In this document: positions 1 through 10,082 of the stretch, in pieces
Position numbering within the stretch: position 1 is the first letter of the stretch
Layout of the letters: every line of letters starts with the position of its first letter
NCBI GenBank assembly: GCA_035048495.1
Contig: CM068546.1
Location: 13,770,435 to 13,834,434, forward strand
Length of the DNA: 64,000 nt
Reading direction: 5' to 3'
Source of the DNA: Euptelea pleiosperma
Taxonomy: Eukaryota; Streptophyta; Magnoliopsida; Ranunculales; Eupteleaceae
Position numbers and translations under genes: made by a program
Notes under the pieces: model-generated
Database searches by the model: none
Seen by the model: the letters and a program-made list of their open reading frames with translations, nothing else
What the model was told of the DNA's origin: nothing

Positions 1-120
1 CATGCGGTCAGTAGTTCTAAGTGTATGGCATGTGCCGCCTTGCCCACCCTTCAATAAAACCTTGCCTCCGCCACTGGCAGGGTGTAACCCTTTGATTCGA
101 TAGGAGAGTACAAATGGTCG

Positions 121-495
121 GAGTAAAACTTGTGTCACAAGATGTTGTGACGGATGGCATACTATTAGAGGACAATGACCGTATGGATGTTTGACCAGTC
201 CGTCGGTCCACAGGTAAACAAAAAATCAGCTTGATTAGTGATTTGTAAGCGAATCGATGGAAGTTATTTTCATGGGTTGATTTTAACGGTAGGAATTTGA
301 GCATTATTGAGCGTTATTTGGGTGCAAAAATCCAAAGGTTGTAAATCAGCAGGCTGATTTTTGGTTTGTAGGTCCACCGAGGGACTGGCCAAACATCCAT
401 ACTGTCAGCGCCGCGCCCTCTGATCGTATGCCACGTAGCTCGCATTGAGTGCTGACCGGCTTCCGTCACAACATCTTGTGACACATGTTTTACTC
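121..495. mobile_element. Foldback MITE, MULE type, complete copy
   Basis: The element starts GAGTAAAACTTGTG and ends with the inverse, and is flanked by the direct 9-bp repeat AAATGGTCG (112-120 and 496-504). Both arms are long. The outer arm holds GTCACAAGATGTTGTGAC. The inner arm holds the family signature GACCGTATGGATGTTT facing AAACATCCATACGGTC, with a short centre of about 60 bp. It lies in what I infer to be intron 1 of PP2-B copy 1. A 9-bp duplication and long arms fit Mutator-derived non-autonomous elements. No coding capacity. Confidence 0.8.
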
Positions 496-599
496 AAATG
501 GTCGCACCTGACTAGCAAAAAGGGTTTTCTTTACATCTGGAAGCTTGTGACCTTTTTTCAATGTGGTAATAGCACCCAGGAATGTTTCTTTTATTTATT

Positions 600-974
600 G
601 GGTCGGAAATATGACAGGATTCTTTACAGAAATATGTGCCACATGGCACACTCTTTGAGGACTCTGACCGTATGGATGTTTGGCCAATCCCTAGGTGGAC
701 CTACAAACCAAAATTCAGCCTGATTAGTGATTTCTAGGCGTTAGATCTTTGTACCTCAAAACTGCTAGAATTCCCACAGCTGAGATCAACCCATGAAAAC
801 AAGTCCAATCCAACGTCTAGAAATCACTAATCAGGCTGAATTTTGGTTTGTAAGTTCACCTAGGGATTGGCCAAACATCCATACGGTCAGAGTACTCCAA
901 GAGTGTGCCATGTGGCATATATTGTGTCTTATAAAGCATCCTGTCATTTTCGGGCTGTCAACGGAGCCTGACCC
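600..974. mobile_element. Foldback MITE, same family, complete copy
   Basis: The outer arms pair (GGGTCGGAAATATGACAGG against the inverse of CCTGTCATTTTCGGG...GACCC). The inner arms carry the GACCGTATGGATGTTTGGCC signature and its inverse. Flanks are near-identical 9-mers (TTATTTATT at 591-599, CTATTTATT at 975-983). The homologous intron of PP2-B copy 2 (about 42.49-42.55 kb) runs straight through without this element, so an empty site is visible inside the window. Confidence 0.7.
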
Positions 975-1143
975 CTATTTATTTATTTGGTTTTTTTTTA
1001 CCATTTAGGCTCTGTACGGTGATCAACAAATTTTTTATAGAAAAAGAATTTCATGTCAGAAAGTGTTGATACGAATAAAAACAAAAAGTTCTATGACATT
1101 GGCTTTAGGCTCTGAATGTTGATCAGCAAAATGTTTTATAGAT

Positions 1144-1546
1144 GGAAAAAGACGTAACAAGGTATGCCTGAAACTGTTCATTTGCGGAAGCGGCATTTTT
1201 GGTAGTCACCGCTGTCATCTGAGTCCACTGACCGGTTGGATGTTTATCCCACCCCTTAGTGGATATACATACGAAAAATCGCCTTGATTGGTAATCTATA
1301 ACCATTAGATTTTAACACTTTTTAGCACCATTTAAGGCGTTCTTATAGCCGTTAAATACAACCAATTTTTGAGTACTAAAACCAACGGCTAAAAATCATT
1401 AAAATGCTGATTTTTTATATGAATGTCTATTAAAGGGTGGGCTAAACATCCATGCGGTCAGTGGGCCCAGATGGCAGTGGTGACTACCAAAAATGCCGCT
1501 TCCGCAAATGAAAAGATCTCAGGTATACCTTGTTACATCACGACCC
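1144..1546. mobile_element. Foldback MITE, diverged copy
   Basis: The left arm holds GTAACAAGGTATGCCTG, ATTTGCGGAAGCGGCATTTT and CACTGACCGGTTGGATG. The right arm holds their inverses ending at TTGTTACATCACGACCC. The flanks share TTATAGAT (1136-1143 and 1547-1554). It belongs to the same signature family but is clearly older or a separate subfamily. Confidence 0.65.
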
Positions 1547-1776
1547 TTATAGATTAAGATTTTGGATCGGGATAGTAATTTCATCATTTATAGTTTTTCA
1601 AAATTTCAAAATTTTCCCACCTAGATCGAAATCTAATTCAAAATTAAAATTTACATGTCCACGTGATCGTTGTCCTCGCTCCACTGACCAGTAATGGAGT
1701 GTCACTCTAGAAATTTTCATATAATTTTTCCTTGTATGGGTATTAATGAAAAATGTTGGAATTCATGTTTAAACAG

Positions 1777-2373
1777 AGCTTTGCAGTGGATAAATGGAGC
1801 GGGAAGAAATGCTACATGCTTGGAGCAAGGGAGCTTTTAATTATATGGGGAGACAATCCTGAATATTGGGCGTGGAGATCTCTACCCGAGTCCAGGTTCT
1901 CAGAGGTGGCTGAGCTCTTGAATGTGTGCTGGCTCGAAATCCATGGAAAGATGGAGACTCGCATTCTATCCCCAAAGACAACCTACACAGTCTACCTTGT
2001 GATCAAGTTCGTTGAGGGTGCACAGGGACTTGAATACATGCCTGCAAATGCCTCAGTCAAATTTGTTGGAGGTAGTGGGGGAGGTGGAGAGCGTGTTGTG
2101 TACTTGGATCCCCAAGGCGGTCGAAGGCATGTTGGGTTAATTCGCCACAGGTTCAGCCACTTGTTGAGGGCACCGCCATCTATGTCGCGATGGGAGGGAA
2201 ATTTCCCACGGGAGAGAGTAGACGGGTGGATGGAAATTGAGATTGGTGAGTTCTTCAATGACAAAGGAGAAGATGGGGAGGTGCAGATGAGCCTGAAGGA
2301 GGTGACGGGTGGTCATTGGAAGAGTGGGCTCATCATCCAAGGGATCGAACTCAGACCCAAGGAGAGTAAATAA
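1777..2373 (+). CDS. PP2-B: PP2-B-like F-box/phloem lectin, copy 1, 3' coding exon (5' exon off window)
   Basis: This encodes the PHLOEM PROTEIN 2-like (PP2) domain of F-box/PP2-B proteins, a family thought to pair an SCF-type F-box with a carbohydrate-binding PP2 domain. The acceptor AAACAG precedes the exon, which opens SFAVDKWSGKKCYMLGAREL, the family's typical PP2 start. It runs 198 codons without a stop and ends with the typical LKEVTGGHWKSGLIIQGIEL. Copies 2 and 3 have an intron after the PESR codon; here exons 2 and 3 are fused in frame (AGG TTC TCA). No F-box exon is seen at 1-1776. That stretch aligns with the downstream part of copy 2 intron 1, so exon 1 probably lies left of the window. 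An in-frame ATG at 1753 lies in intron-like sequence and is probably not the start. The gene may be functional if its F-box exon survives. Confidence 0.85.
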   Translation, partial: SFAVDKWSGKKCYMLGARELLIIWGDNPEYWAWRSLPESRFSEVAELLNVCWLEIHGKMETRILSPKTTYTVYLVIKFVEGAQGLEYMPANASVKFVGGSGGGGERVVYLDPQGGRRHVGLIRHRFSHLLRAPPSMSRWEGNFPRERVDGWMEIEIGEFFNDKGEDGEVQMSLKEVTGGHWKSGLIIQGIELRPKESK

Positions 2374-2494
2374 ATGAAATAGAGAAAATAAAGGCATGAG
2401 GTGTTGGTCAGTTGTATCTATCGGGCATGTTGGTCACTGCAAATATTGAAGGGTCACTTTTTGGGTCCAACACCTCAGGTTTCTTCTTATATTA

Positions 2495-2593
2495 CTAGGG
2501 GGGAGGGGGGCACGTGTAAAGTGTCTTGTGAAGCCCGTGTGATGGGAGCGTGCCTCGACCCGTGTTTCGGCTTTAAAGTAGTATAGATATAGA
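2495..2593 (-). mobile_element. Possible mini-Helitron-like insertion
   Basis: Read on the minus strand this 99-bp piece begins TCTATATCTATACTA and ends CCCCCTAG. It is preceded by A and followed by T, as Helitron ends are, and its start closely resembles that of the 1.3 kb Helitron at 19367. No clean 3' hairpin is seen. It lies where copy 1's 3' flank departs from that of PP2-B copy 2. Confidence 0.3.
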
Positions 2594-3045
2594 TTAGGAA
2601 AATGTTGTCCCACCGCTAACCGGACAAAAATGCGTACGGTCACCATTAGATTCAAGAGACATCCCACAGTCCACGAGGTAACAACTGCCGGAATCTCTTG
2701 AATCCATCGGTCAAATGTCTTCAACCGGTGAGATAGCATTGCTCATGGACAAAAATGTGTGGTTGATCAACACAGTTATTGGCTCGAGGACTGTTACTCT
2801 TGAATTCAATGGTTGATGGCCTCAAACCGCACAATTTTTGTCCAGTTATCCGTGGGATAGCATTTTTCTTTATGAGTCGTGATATCCCGCGGATAACCTG
2901 ACAAAAGTATGTGCAGTTGAGGCCATTGACTGTGGGTTTCAAGAGATCCACGCAGTTATATATTGCCTTGAGGACTGTGTTACTCTTGAATCCAATGGCC
3001 TCAAAACCGTTGTCCGGTTATCCGTGGGATAGTATTTTTCGTTAT
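2594..3045. repeat. Inverted-repeat insertion in the 3' flank of PP2-B copy 1
   Basis: The stretch is built from repeated and inverted short blocks: GGTTATCCGTGGGATAG in both orientations, TTGAGGACTGTTACTCTTGAAT twice with small changes, and TTCAAGAGATCC against GGAATCTCTTGAA. The 3' flank of PP2-B copy 2 lacks it, so it is an insertion after the duplication or was lost there. Its ends and TSD are not resolved; it may be two nested MITEs. No gene. Confidence 0.5.
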
Positions 3046-3221
3046 ATATTTGTAACAGATATTAACCCTAGTTGTGCATTGAATGTATGTTGAGGCTAGT
3101 AGTACATGGATATGCAGAGTTTCATTGTAATCCCTTTTGTGTTCTTATAAAACAACACTGGGTGTGCTCTCGTTAAGGGTGGGAAAAAAACAAAGAAAAA
3201 CAACCGAATGTCAAAATAATG

Positions 3222-3330
3222 TTAGTGACAGTAGTTGGATCTGACGAGGGTAAAATTTCCAGAGCGACAATGTCAATGGTTGCTGTGGATGCCATATCTG
3301 ACCCCTTGTCCCCAAATTGCTGTGTGCTCC
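3222..3330 (-). pseudogene. At4g13200-like last-exon fragment (decayed)
   Basis: The stretch holding CAGTAGTTGGATCTGACGA matches the last exon of the At4g13200-like gene at about 60670-60770 in the same orientation. On the minus strand it reads a degraded version of the Ser/Thr-rich C-terminal tail (PSSDPTTVTN against SPSSSDPTTATN). It follows a PP2-B 3' flank directly, just as the intact gene is the next gene after PP2-B copy 3. The rest of the gene is missing, so this is a broken remnant of a duplicated two-gene block. Confidence 0.6.
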
Positions 3331-3752
3331 TATGGGTACCAAACATGCACACGTGTATGTCACGCGAGGCATATGGCCACATTAATGTACAGTGGATAAT
3401 CTTTGTTAGTTGGACTTGGCCAGCAAATCAAGAATCTCGCCGAATCAACCAGAGATCGCTTTCAGCTAACGGACACCTTCCAATTAGAGAAGGGGGAGTC
3501 CAGAATCCAACCTCCATGCAGCTAGACTCCTTCCAACCCAAGATTAGGAAGTTCCCAACTTGGACAAGGAACCCCACTCGTGAGATCTCGAGAGGGATAA
3601 CAGAAAAGAAATAGAGACTTCCCTCTGGTAGTGGAGAATGATAGAAAGTCCTAATTGGAGTCCTCCCTCTAAAGATAAATCCCCGTCTCCACCTATAAAT
3701 ACTAGGGAAACGCGTGCACCTTACCTATGGAAGCACTTTACATGTGGCACTC
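3331..3752. other. Unassigned intergenic sequence
   Basis: There is an open + strand frame to 3614, but it starts inside the decayed fragment and resembles no family I know. I see no splice pattern or domain here. Confidence 0.4.
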
Positions 3753-4000
3753 GTAGAGATCACTGGCCATATAGATGTTTGGCCCATCTCTAGATGGGCC
3801 TCTATGCAAAAAAATCAGTCTGATTAGTGGTGTTTAAGGATTCGATTGGAGTCGTTTCGTGGGTTACTTTTAACCATAGATTTTAAGCATTATTTGGGGT
3901 ACTCAGATCCAAAGGTTTGAAATCACTTAGCAGACTGATATTTGGCATATAGGTCCATCCAGGAATGGGACAAACATCCACAAGGTCAGTGGTCTCTAAT
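3753..4000. mobile_element. Foldback MITE, diverged copy
   Basis: The pair ATCACTGGCCATATAGATGTTTGG and CAAACATCCACAAGGTCAGTGGTCT encloses inverted AAAATCAGTCTGATTAGTG and GCAGACTGATATTTGG blocks. Same signature family as 121-495; the TSD was not resolved. Confidence 0.6.
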
Positions 4001-4609
4001 ATATTCTCGCTTCCAAACAAACCTCACCCTATTCTATCCTATTCTGACATTCTAACAGGGCCAATCCCTATTCTGTCCAACCCCACATCCAAACATGTAC
4101 TACCATATTTTGTATTATAGCTAGAACCAAACACCTTTTTATCCTAAATCAGTCTAGCCCTAACCCCAAACCCCAAACCCAAACAATCTACACCAGTTTC
4201 TTAATTCAAAAAATAAAAAATAATAGTCATTTGAAAAAATGAGTACATGGAGTGAATGATCTCATGGAATGTGTATCTCCCAAGACAAATTGTTGGATAA
4301 GGTGAATATCTCAACATAACAAGTATGACAAATATAAGTGTTGAATCTCAACAACAAGGAGACCATAAGGGTATCAAAGATCATGAACAAGAAATAGACA
4401 CAATTGACCAATCTCCTCAACATCAGAATCATTTGAGCAAAACATGGTCTTCCACCACCCAAAAACTTCAACAACCCCTTTGCACGTCTGCCGACAAATC
4501 TTGATACTTTCTATATGCTTGATGGAGGAGATCAGAGAGTTCTCATTGAAGTCGCTAATTTCTATAAATCTTGATACTTTCTTTGTTGACTAATGATCAG
4601 CATGTATGA
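4001..4609. other. Intergenic stretch, nothing assigned
   Basis: AT-rich sequence with a C/A-rich run near 4150 (CCCCAAACCC repeats, not a telomere array). A minus-strand open frame at 4262-4474 has no recognisable features. I see no gene. Confidence 0.4.
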
Positions 4610-5980
4610 TTATTATAAGAGAAATTTTGTACTATGAAAGTAGGATTTTTCCGTGTCGTTGGTTACGGAAACTCCAATCTCAACACATTTTTAAATTATC
4701 CGAGACTTTAATCCTGCAAAATTAAACAGTTCTTGCACAGTGGAAAGTCGGAGTCGTATCCGCACTCGGGATTAGTCAGATTAACGTGAATAAGAACAAA
4801 AATTGACGGACTATCACAAGAAATAATAGATAAAAACAAACTTCATCATTCATTAATCAAAATGTCCTTACAATATCTGAATAAAAATGAGCAATAATCA
4901 AAACTAGACTACAAAGCATTCTAGAGAGAGAAAGAGAGATAGAGAGAGAAAGAGTGAAAAATAGAGAAAAGTAGAGAAGTGGAGATTAAGAGAGAGAAAG
5001 TGAAAGTTTTAGAGCGAGAAAGTAGAAATATAGAGAGGAGAGGAGAAGAGAGAAAAGGGATTTTTAGAGAGAGAGAGAGAACTAGAAAGATAAAAATAAA
5101 GGAGAAGAAATTACCATGAAACTTACCCTTGGAGGATAAGCTGGTGAGCGAAGATCGGTCTATGAGAATGGCCATTGCAGGCCGTAGGATTGACTGTGTG
5201 CATGTTGCTTAGTTGCAGCCCGGTGTTTAGAGAGGAACTCATGGAAGGATGAAGATATGAGGTGGTTCAAGCCATGTGGCTGTTAGTGCACCGAACTTGG
5301 CAGCAAGTGAAAGCTTACCTGCTAGTACGCATGAAGAAGATCGATTCAATTGAGCACATGATCGGCCATGCACTTGAGGTACATGTGATGGTGATGACAG
5401 GTTCAGACCTTCAGGTGAGACGCCTGAAGGTTGAGATCTGGCCGGTGCTTCACCGGAGTTGCAGGTGCTGGCTTTGTTGCTGGCAGCAACTATTGAGTAG
5501 AACCTGTGCCTTCAACAGTGGATGGAAGAGATGCTGTGTACACACGAGGTATACCTGCAAGTTGCAGGTTTAATGGTGGAGAATGAAGGGAGAATGGAAG
5601 AAACGGTTGGGATAGGTGAGAGAAGAAGAGAAGGGTGGAAGACGGCCAAGGTGTTGTGTTCACGGACTGCTCTTTTGCAGGCCGTAACAATGGTGGTGAA
5701 GGCGGAGAAAAGAAGGTACAGCCAAGGGGAGACCTTGCTGGTGCGTCTATTGGTGGCTGGAGAAAACTAGCAGCAACGGAGTTGCAGGCTGCAACGTGCA
5801 GAAGATGGGTGAAGAGGTGGTTCCAACTGAGGAAGATCTCCACGTATAGTTGCCTTGTAGCAGTCCGTTAATGCAAGAGAGGACGATTTGCTAGATGGTG
5901 CAAGAGGAGGGGATCTCAATCGCCTTAGAGTAGAGGTACTGGTCCATTAGGATGAAAGATGGTAAACAGTTTGCTGTTGA

Positions 5981-6004
5981 CGGAGTTGCTGGTATGCAAC
6001 TCCG
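5981..6004. other. LTR hairpin, GGAGTTGC family (imperfect)
   Basis: CGGAGTTGCTGGTATGCAAC followed by TCCG: arms CGGAGTTGC and GCAACTCCG around a short loop. It is the first of a series of such palindromes in this LTR and recurs at about 14970-14993 in the other LTR. Confidence 0.7.
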
Positions 6005-6170
6005 ACGATCAATGGAGATGATGGTGTTGTAAATCGGTTGGAGGAGAAGTGGAAGAGGAGCTGGCGAACCTTGGGAGGGAGACGAGGCACAAGGGCGGAA
6101 TCCCACAGGCTGAGACACAGGCAGAGGCGATGCTGCTACAGATGTTAGAAGAGGTAGGAATGGTTCGCCG

Positions 6171-6198
6171 GCCGGAGTTGCAGGTTTGCAACTCCGGC
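6171..6198. other. LTR hairpin, perfect 12-bp arms
   Basis: Arm GCCGGAGTTGCA (6171-6182), loop GGTT, arm TGCAACTCCGGC (6187-6198). It recurs at 15160-15187 in the 5' LTR. A perfect 12-bp inverted repeat with a 4-nt loop would form a strong stem in LTR RNA or serve as a palindromic DNA site. Confidence 0.8.
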
Positions 6199-6332
6199 AA
6201 AAGCAAAAGAAGAAGAAGAAAAAGAAAGAGGAGAAGAAGAAGAAAGAAGAAGGAAGAAGAGAAGGAAACGAAGAGGAAGAAGAAGGATAGGAGGAGAGGG
6301 GGAGAAAGACGTGCTGGCGGTGGGGACGACGA

Positions 6333-6357
6333 CCGGAGTTGCTGTCTGCAACTCCGG
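6333..6357. other. LTR hairpin, 10-bp arms
   Basis: CCGGAGTTGC (6333-6342), loop TGTCT, GCAACTCCGG (6348-6357). It is also present in the 5' LTR near 15322-15346, with C replacing T in the loop. Confidence 0.75.
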
Positions 6358-6533
6358 CGACGATGCAGAGGAAGAAGAAGACTAAGAAGAAGAAGAGGAG
6401 GAGGAAGAGGAGAAGAAGAAGAAGAAGAAGAAGAAGAAGAAAACGAAGAGGAAAAAGAAGGATAGGAGGAGAGGGGGAGGATCCTTACCAGCTCGCTATG
6501 GTGAGGACGGTGGTGGCGCTCGGTTCGCCGGCC

Positions 6534-6555
6534 GGAGTTGCAGACCTGCAACTCC
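6534..6555. other. LTR hairpin, 10-bp arms
   Basis: GGAGTTGCAG (6534-6543), loop AC, CTGCAACTCC (6546-6555). The equivalent in the 5' LTR (about 15488-15509) has an extra paired C/G. Solo LTR C has the same hairpin with C-G changed to T-A on both arms (22548-22569). Confidence 0.75.
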
Positions 6556-8098
6556 AGCAACAAAAAAAAGAAAACGAAGAAGAGGAAGAGGAGGAGGAAG
6601 AGGAGAAGAAGAAAAAGAAGAAGAAGAAGAAGGAGAAGAAGAAGAAGAAGAAGAAGAAGAAGAAGAAGAAGAAGAAGAAGAAGAAGAAGAAGAAGAGGGG
6701 GGCGTTCCACCAGCTCGCCGGCGATGGCACGCCGGAGGAGAAGAAGAAGGGGAAGGGAAAGAGGAGGAAAGGGTGTCCGAGCGGGGGCTCGAGGGGAGAG
6801 AGCCGAAGGGTTTTTAACCCTCTCCTTAAGTAGAAACTGTGGGTTTCTAAACTTAGAAACTCACGGTTTCTAAAAAAAAATTTATTTTTTATTATTTTTT
6901 TTATTTTTTTATTTTCATTTTTATTTTTGAACCAGGGGTTTTGCGGGCTTGGGCTCGAGGTTAATGGGCTGTTTGGCCATGACCACTAGGCCAAGAGCTG
7001 ATGCCACGTGTTGGCCAGTGGTTAGCCGAGAGATGACGCCACGAGTCGGCCAGTGGTTGGCCAATGGGAACGCTAAAAATCGTGGGCCCAGAGTGCATCG
7101 GCCATGGGCCAGAAGGTAGGTGAGAAGGATAGTGGGTCACTGGGCTCGATGGATGTGGGTTAGGGTGCGTTTGGTTGCCAGGGGAGAAAAATGCATTTTC
7201 CCCTTGAAATACCCATCAAGGAAAAAATGTATTTTCCTTTCTTCGGAAATCGAGCTCTACGCTCTCAGCCACAATCAATCATCTGAGGCATTTCTCTACA
7301 ATCAAACCTGCCTTAGGGACTGATATTTTACAATGGAGATCGAGTGGTTGATAGGATGGATGATCGACTGATCGGTAGCACGATCGGATGGTCGGATGCA
7401 TAGAATTGATAGATCAGATGGCGATCTATAGAGATTCAACGGCCCGATGGAAGATCCAACGGTCAGAAAGCTAAGGGAGATGAGACAGAGCCAATGAGCA
7501 GGAGTTCTGGGGTTAAGTCAATAGATTCGAGGACCGAGAAATGAAGAGAGAGAGAATAAGGAGAGATGAGAGAGAAAATATCAGAAAAAGTATTGGCAGA
7601 GGGTCATGAACCCTGGTTTTCCATTGTTCTTCACTTGAGCTTTGCCAGTAGAGCAGGCCATCATTTGATGTGGCTTTAAATGCTTTGGTCCTTCTCTTGG
7701 TTATCAGCTCTCCCGCTATCGTGGTTCCTTGGGCCAGCTCTTCGATCCCCTTGTTCAGCCCGTAATAGGCTCATATCTTCTAGACATAGCCTGTGGACTC
7801 TTTAAGCTTTGATAATGGGCTTTCATGATTCATGTGGGACCACAAGTCTCGAGAATCATCCAATCAGGGTTTCCTGCGACAGAAGAAGCGCGTAATGAGA
7901 CTTAATCAGAACGGCTTAATATCTTCTAAAAATGTGTTTAATGCATGCAAATATACCATTTCGTCCAGAAAAGTGTGTTCTACGCAATGAGATAGACTCT
8001 TACATAGAAAAGTGGATAATTAGAGCAGTTTTACGTAGGAGAGTGCGATAATGCTAAAAGGATAATTGCTTAAAATAAGCACTTTTGAGCGAATATCA

Positions 8099-8112
8099 CA
8101 ACCCCCAACCAG
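8099..8112 (-). promoter_or_regulatory. Polypurine tract of element A
   Basis: On the minus strand a purine-rich GGTTGGGGGTTG abuts the 3' LTR start TGATATTC, where plus-strand DNA synthesis is primed. Element B has the same motif in the same place (24755-24768). Two further CCCCCAACC-type copies lie inside each element (near 9720 and 10008 in A). Confidence 0.6.
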
Positions 8113-10082
8113 CATATTGCCAATCCTTGGCAATTAGTGCGAAATAAATGAGCTTAAAAGGGCTCTGCACATGCTGCACACTTTTTCATATTAGCTCCGG
8201 AAAAACACCGTTCGTCAAATCATTGAATGGATGCAAAAACAGTTACATGCTAGCGAAGAGTTGAAAAGTTTTGGCAAGACTACAGACTGATAATCATGAC
8301 CCAGAATAGTCAAACTCTGCGTGTGTGTGTGCTCAACATTCTCATCATCCGACAGTAAAGATTTCCAGATCACCTCTAAGTTTTTATGCCTCGACCTCAA
8401 ATCTCACATGTTTAGCACTCAGAATAGAATCACACAAGAAGGGTTTTCTTCTTTTCTCTCAATTTATATGTGAGGAGATGTATTTAATATAAAGAGGCAA
8501 AAGATCTCACATATGTTTTATTTGAAGGAAGGACATCTTTAACAGAAGAAGATCTCATGATTGGAATACCACTTCACTCAGGAACGTCAGATCAAACTCT
8601 ATAGCTTCTCCTTCTCCAATCTCCACATTTTATGATCGTACTATCCTAGAATCAAGTAGGACTTTCCTGGGTTGTAATGAGGCTTAGGTCAGGTGTAGAG
8701 AGATAAAGGGATACAGGATTTCAAAGATCTTGAGAGGGTATTGCCATTTTCTTGCATTTTTCCTGCGACGTAACACCATTATCTGGTTCTTTTTCCTTTT
8801 TTTCGTATTTTTCTCTTTTTCTTGATATTTCTGAGACTGCTCAATTTCTTTTCAGCACTTTTTCATACTTTCTTTCCATATTTTGTTTTCAGCTTGAACC
8901 ACTTTCTTTTCCTTTCGATTCTTCTTCTTTACTTTTCTTTTCACGGTACACCCATATCAGTTATTCTTTTGTCCATCTCAAAATAAGGGTAGCCAGTCAT
9001 GCTTCGTAGCTGGACTGGATTTTAGGTTGATGGGTTTACAAAGAAAAGGCTTTTATAGAAGGGTTCAAGGGGTTTCTAGTGAAGTATAATTCAGGTGAGT
9101 AAAAAGGCTGAATGGTTCAGAAAAATGGCCTAAATCATTTTCTAGGGTTTGCACTATCATGTATACTGTCTTGACTGGATACAGAGAAGGTTCTGTCGTA
9201 GTAATCCAATGTTGATGTCGTTCCGAGTTTTATGATCGAAGCAAAAGATAATGAGATCTCTCAACGAATATTGCGGGCATGAAGAATAGTGAGTCATCTT
9301 GTGACTCAGAATTGTTGTATAATCCTCTGAATTGATTAAAGGTTCGAAAGCTCACTGGGTTAGGTCTCCACAATTCTTCTCATAGGATCTCTAGAATTTT
9401 CAAACTTAGGATGACTCTGATGTTGATAGTGTACAATTGTGCTGAATCTGAGTTTTTCTAAGTTTTCAAACCTGCTGTAGTCACACTTGACTTGACTCAA
9501 TGCTAACTTTAAACAAAAATTGACATCCTCAATACTGACTTAACGAAGGTTTTTAGCTAATCAAAGTCAGGGTATTTGACACATTTTTGAAATTCTAGAA
9601 AACTTTTGGAGAATATCGGAAATTACCCCAAAAACAACATTTTATTTATTTATTTATTTATTTATTTTTTTTATTTTTTATTTTATCAAAATGAAGACAT
9701 GAGTTTTGGTAAATACCCACCCCCAACCAAAATACAGCACCGTCCTCGGTGCTCATGACCGGGACATAAAATGATAAAAATTCAGTGATGATGATGCAAA
9801 AGTTCAGGAAGGATGTTACCAAGTCGGCAGAAATTCGACAATGTTTGGTACCTGATGATCGGGAGAATGAATGTACCTGCATTTTCAGAGATATAACAGT
9901 AATAACAAATGCATGAGACTCATGTACTCTAGGAATACCGGAATTGCCTTTCCGAAAGCGCTAAGTTTTACGTCTTCAGCCAGACATGATGGGGGTATAT
10001 CAAGTACCCCCAACCAGGATAAAACTCATGGAGACTGAGTGAATCTGCAGTCTTCCTGACACCTAAGGTGGAACGGAGACAA
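8113..10082 (-). other. Internal 3' region of element A, enzymes missing
   Basis: It lies between gag and the polypurine tract, where pol should be. It has no protease, reverse transcriptase or integrase motifs. It contains a conserved piece (9660-10020) reading MSTEDGAVFWLGVG... and two CCCCCAACC motifs, also present in element B at about 26270-26640. A TTTA microsatellite lies at 9642-9666. Confidence 0.5.

Larger units (their letters stand above)
6190..6700. repeat. (GAA)n/(GAG)n purine tracts in LTR
   Basis: Two long GAA-dominated purine tracts (about 6199-6290 and 6366-6480, then 6560-6697), separated by hairpin-bearing GC-rich spacers. All six frames give low-complexity Lys/Arg/Glu or Leu/Phe/Ser runs. 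The matching tracts in the other LTR (about 15188-15650) differ in length, as expected of a fast-changing microsatellite. Confidence 0.9.
4635..8098 (-). repeat. 3' LTR of element A
   Basis: 3464 bp, reading TGATATTCGCTC...TACTTTCA on the minus strand. From low to high coordinates it holds a GA-rich block (4920-5100), a GC-richer stretch with GGAGTTGCAG hairpins (5.8-6.6 kb), long (GAA)n tracts (about 6200-6700), an A/T run (6870-6930) and a GATC-rich part. The partner LTR is 3441 bp; much of the difference lies in the (GAA)n tracts. Long Lys/Arg/Glu or Leu/Phe frames across the tracts are low-complexity artefacts. Confidence 0.9.

Noticed and set aside
1753..1776. ATG at 1753 as the start of a short PP2 protein
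   Set aside because: The bases before 1777 match the intron 1 end of copy 2, including the AAACAG acceptor, so this ATG is intronic.
4140..4200. Interstitial telomere repeat
   Set aside because: The CCCCAAACCC words are irregular and do not form TTTAGGG/CCCTAAA units.
5262..5871. Open frames on both strands at 5262-5871 and identical ones at 14251-14860
   Set aside because: They lie in the two LTRs of one element, overlap on both strands and match no protein family.
6009..6873. Long Lys/Arg/Glu-rich and Leu/Phe-rich open frames (also 15038-15824)
   Set aside because: They are translations of (GAA)n/(TTC)n tracts inside LTR A, open in several frames at once and of different length in the two LTRs.
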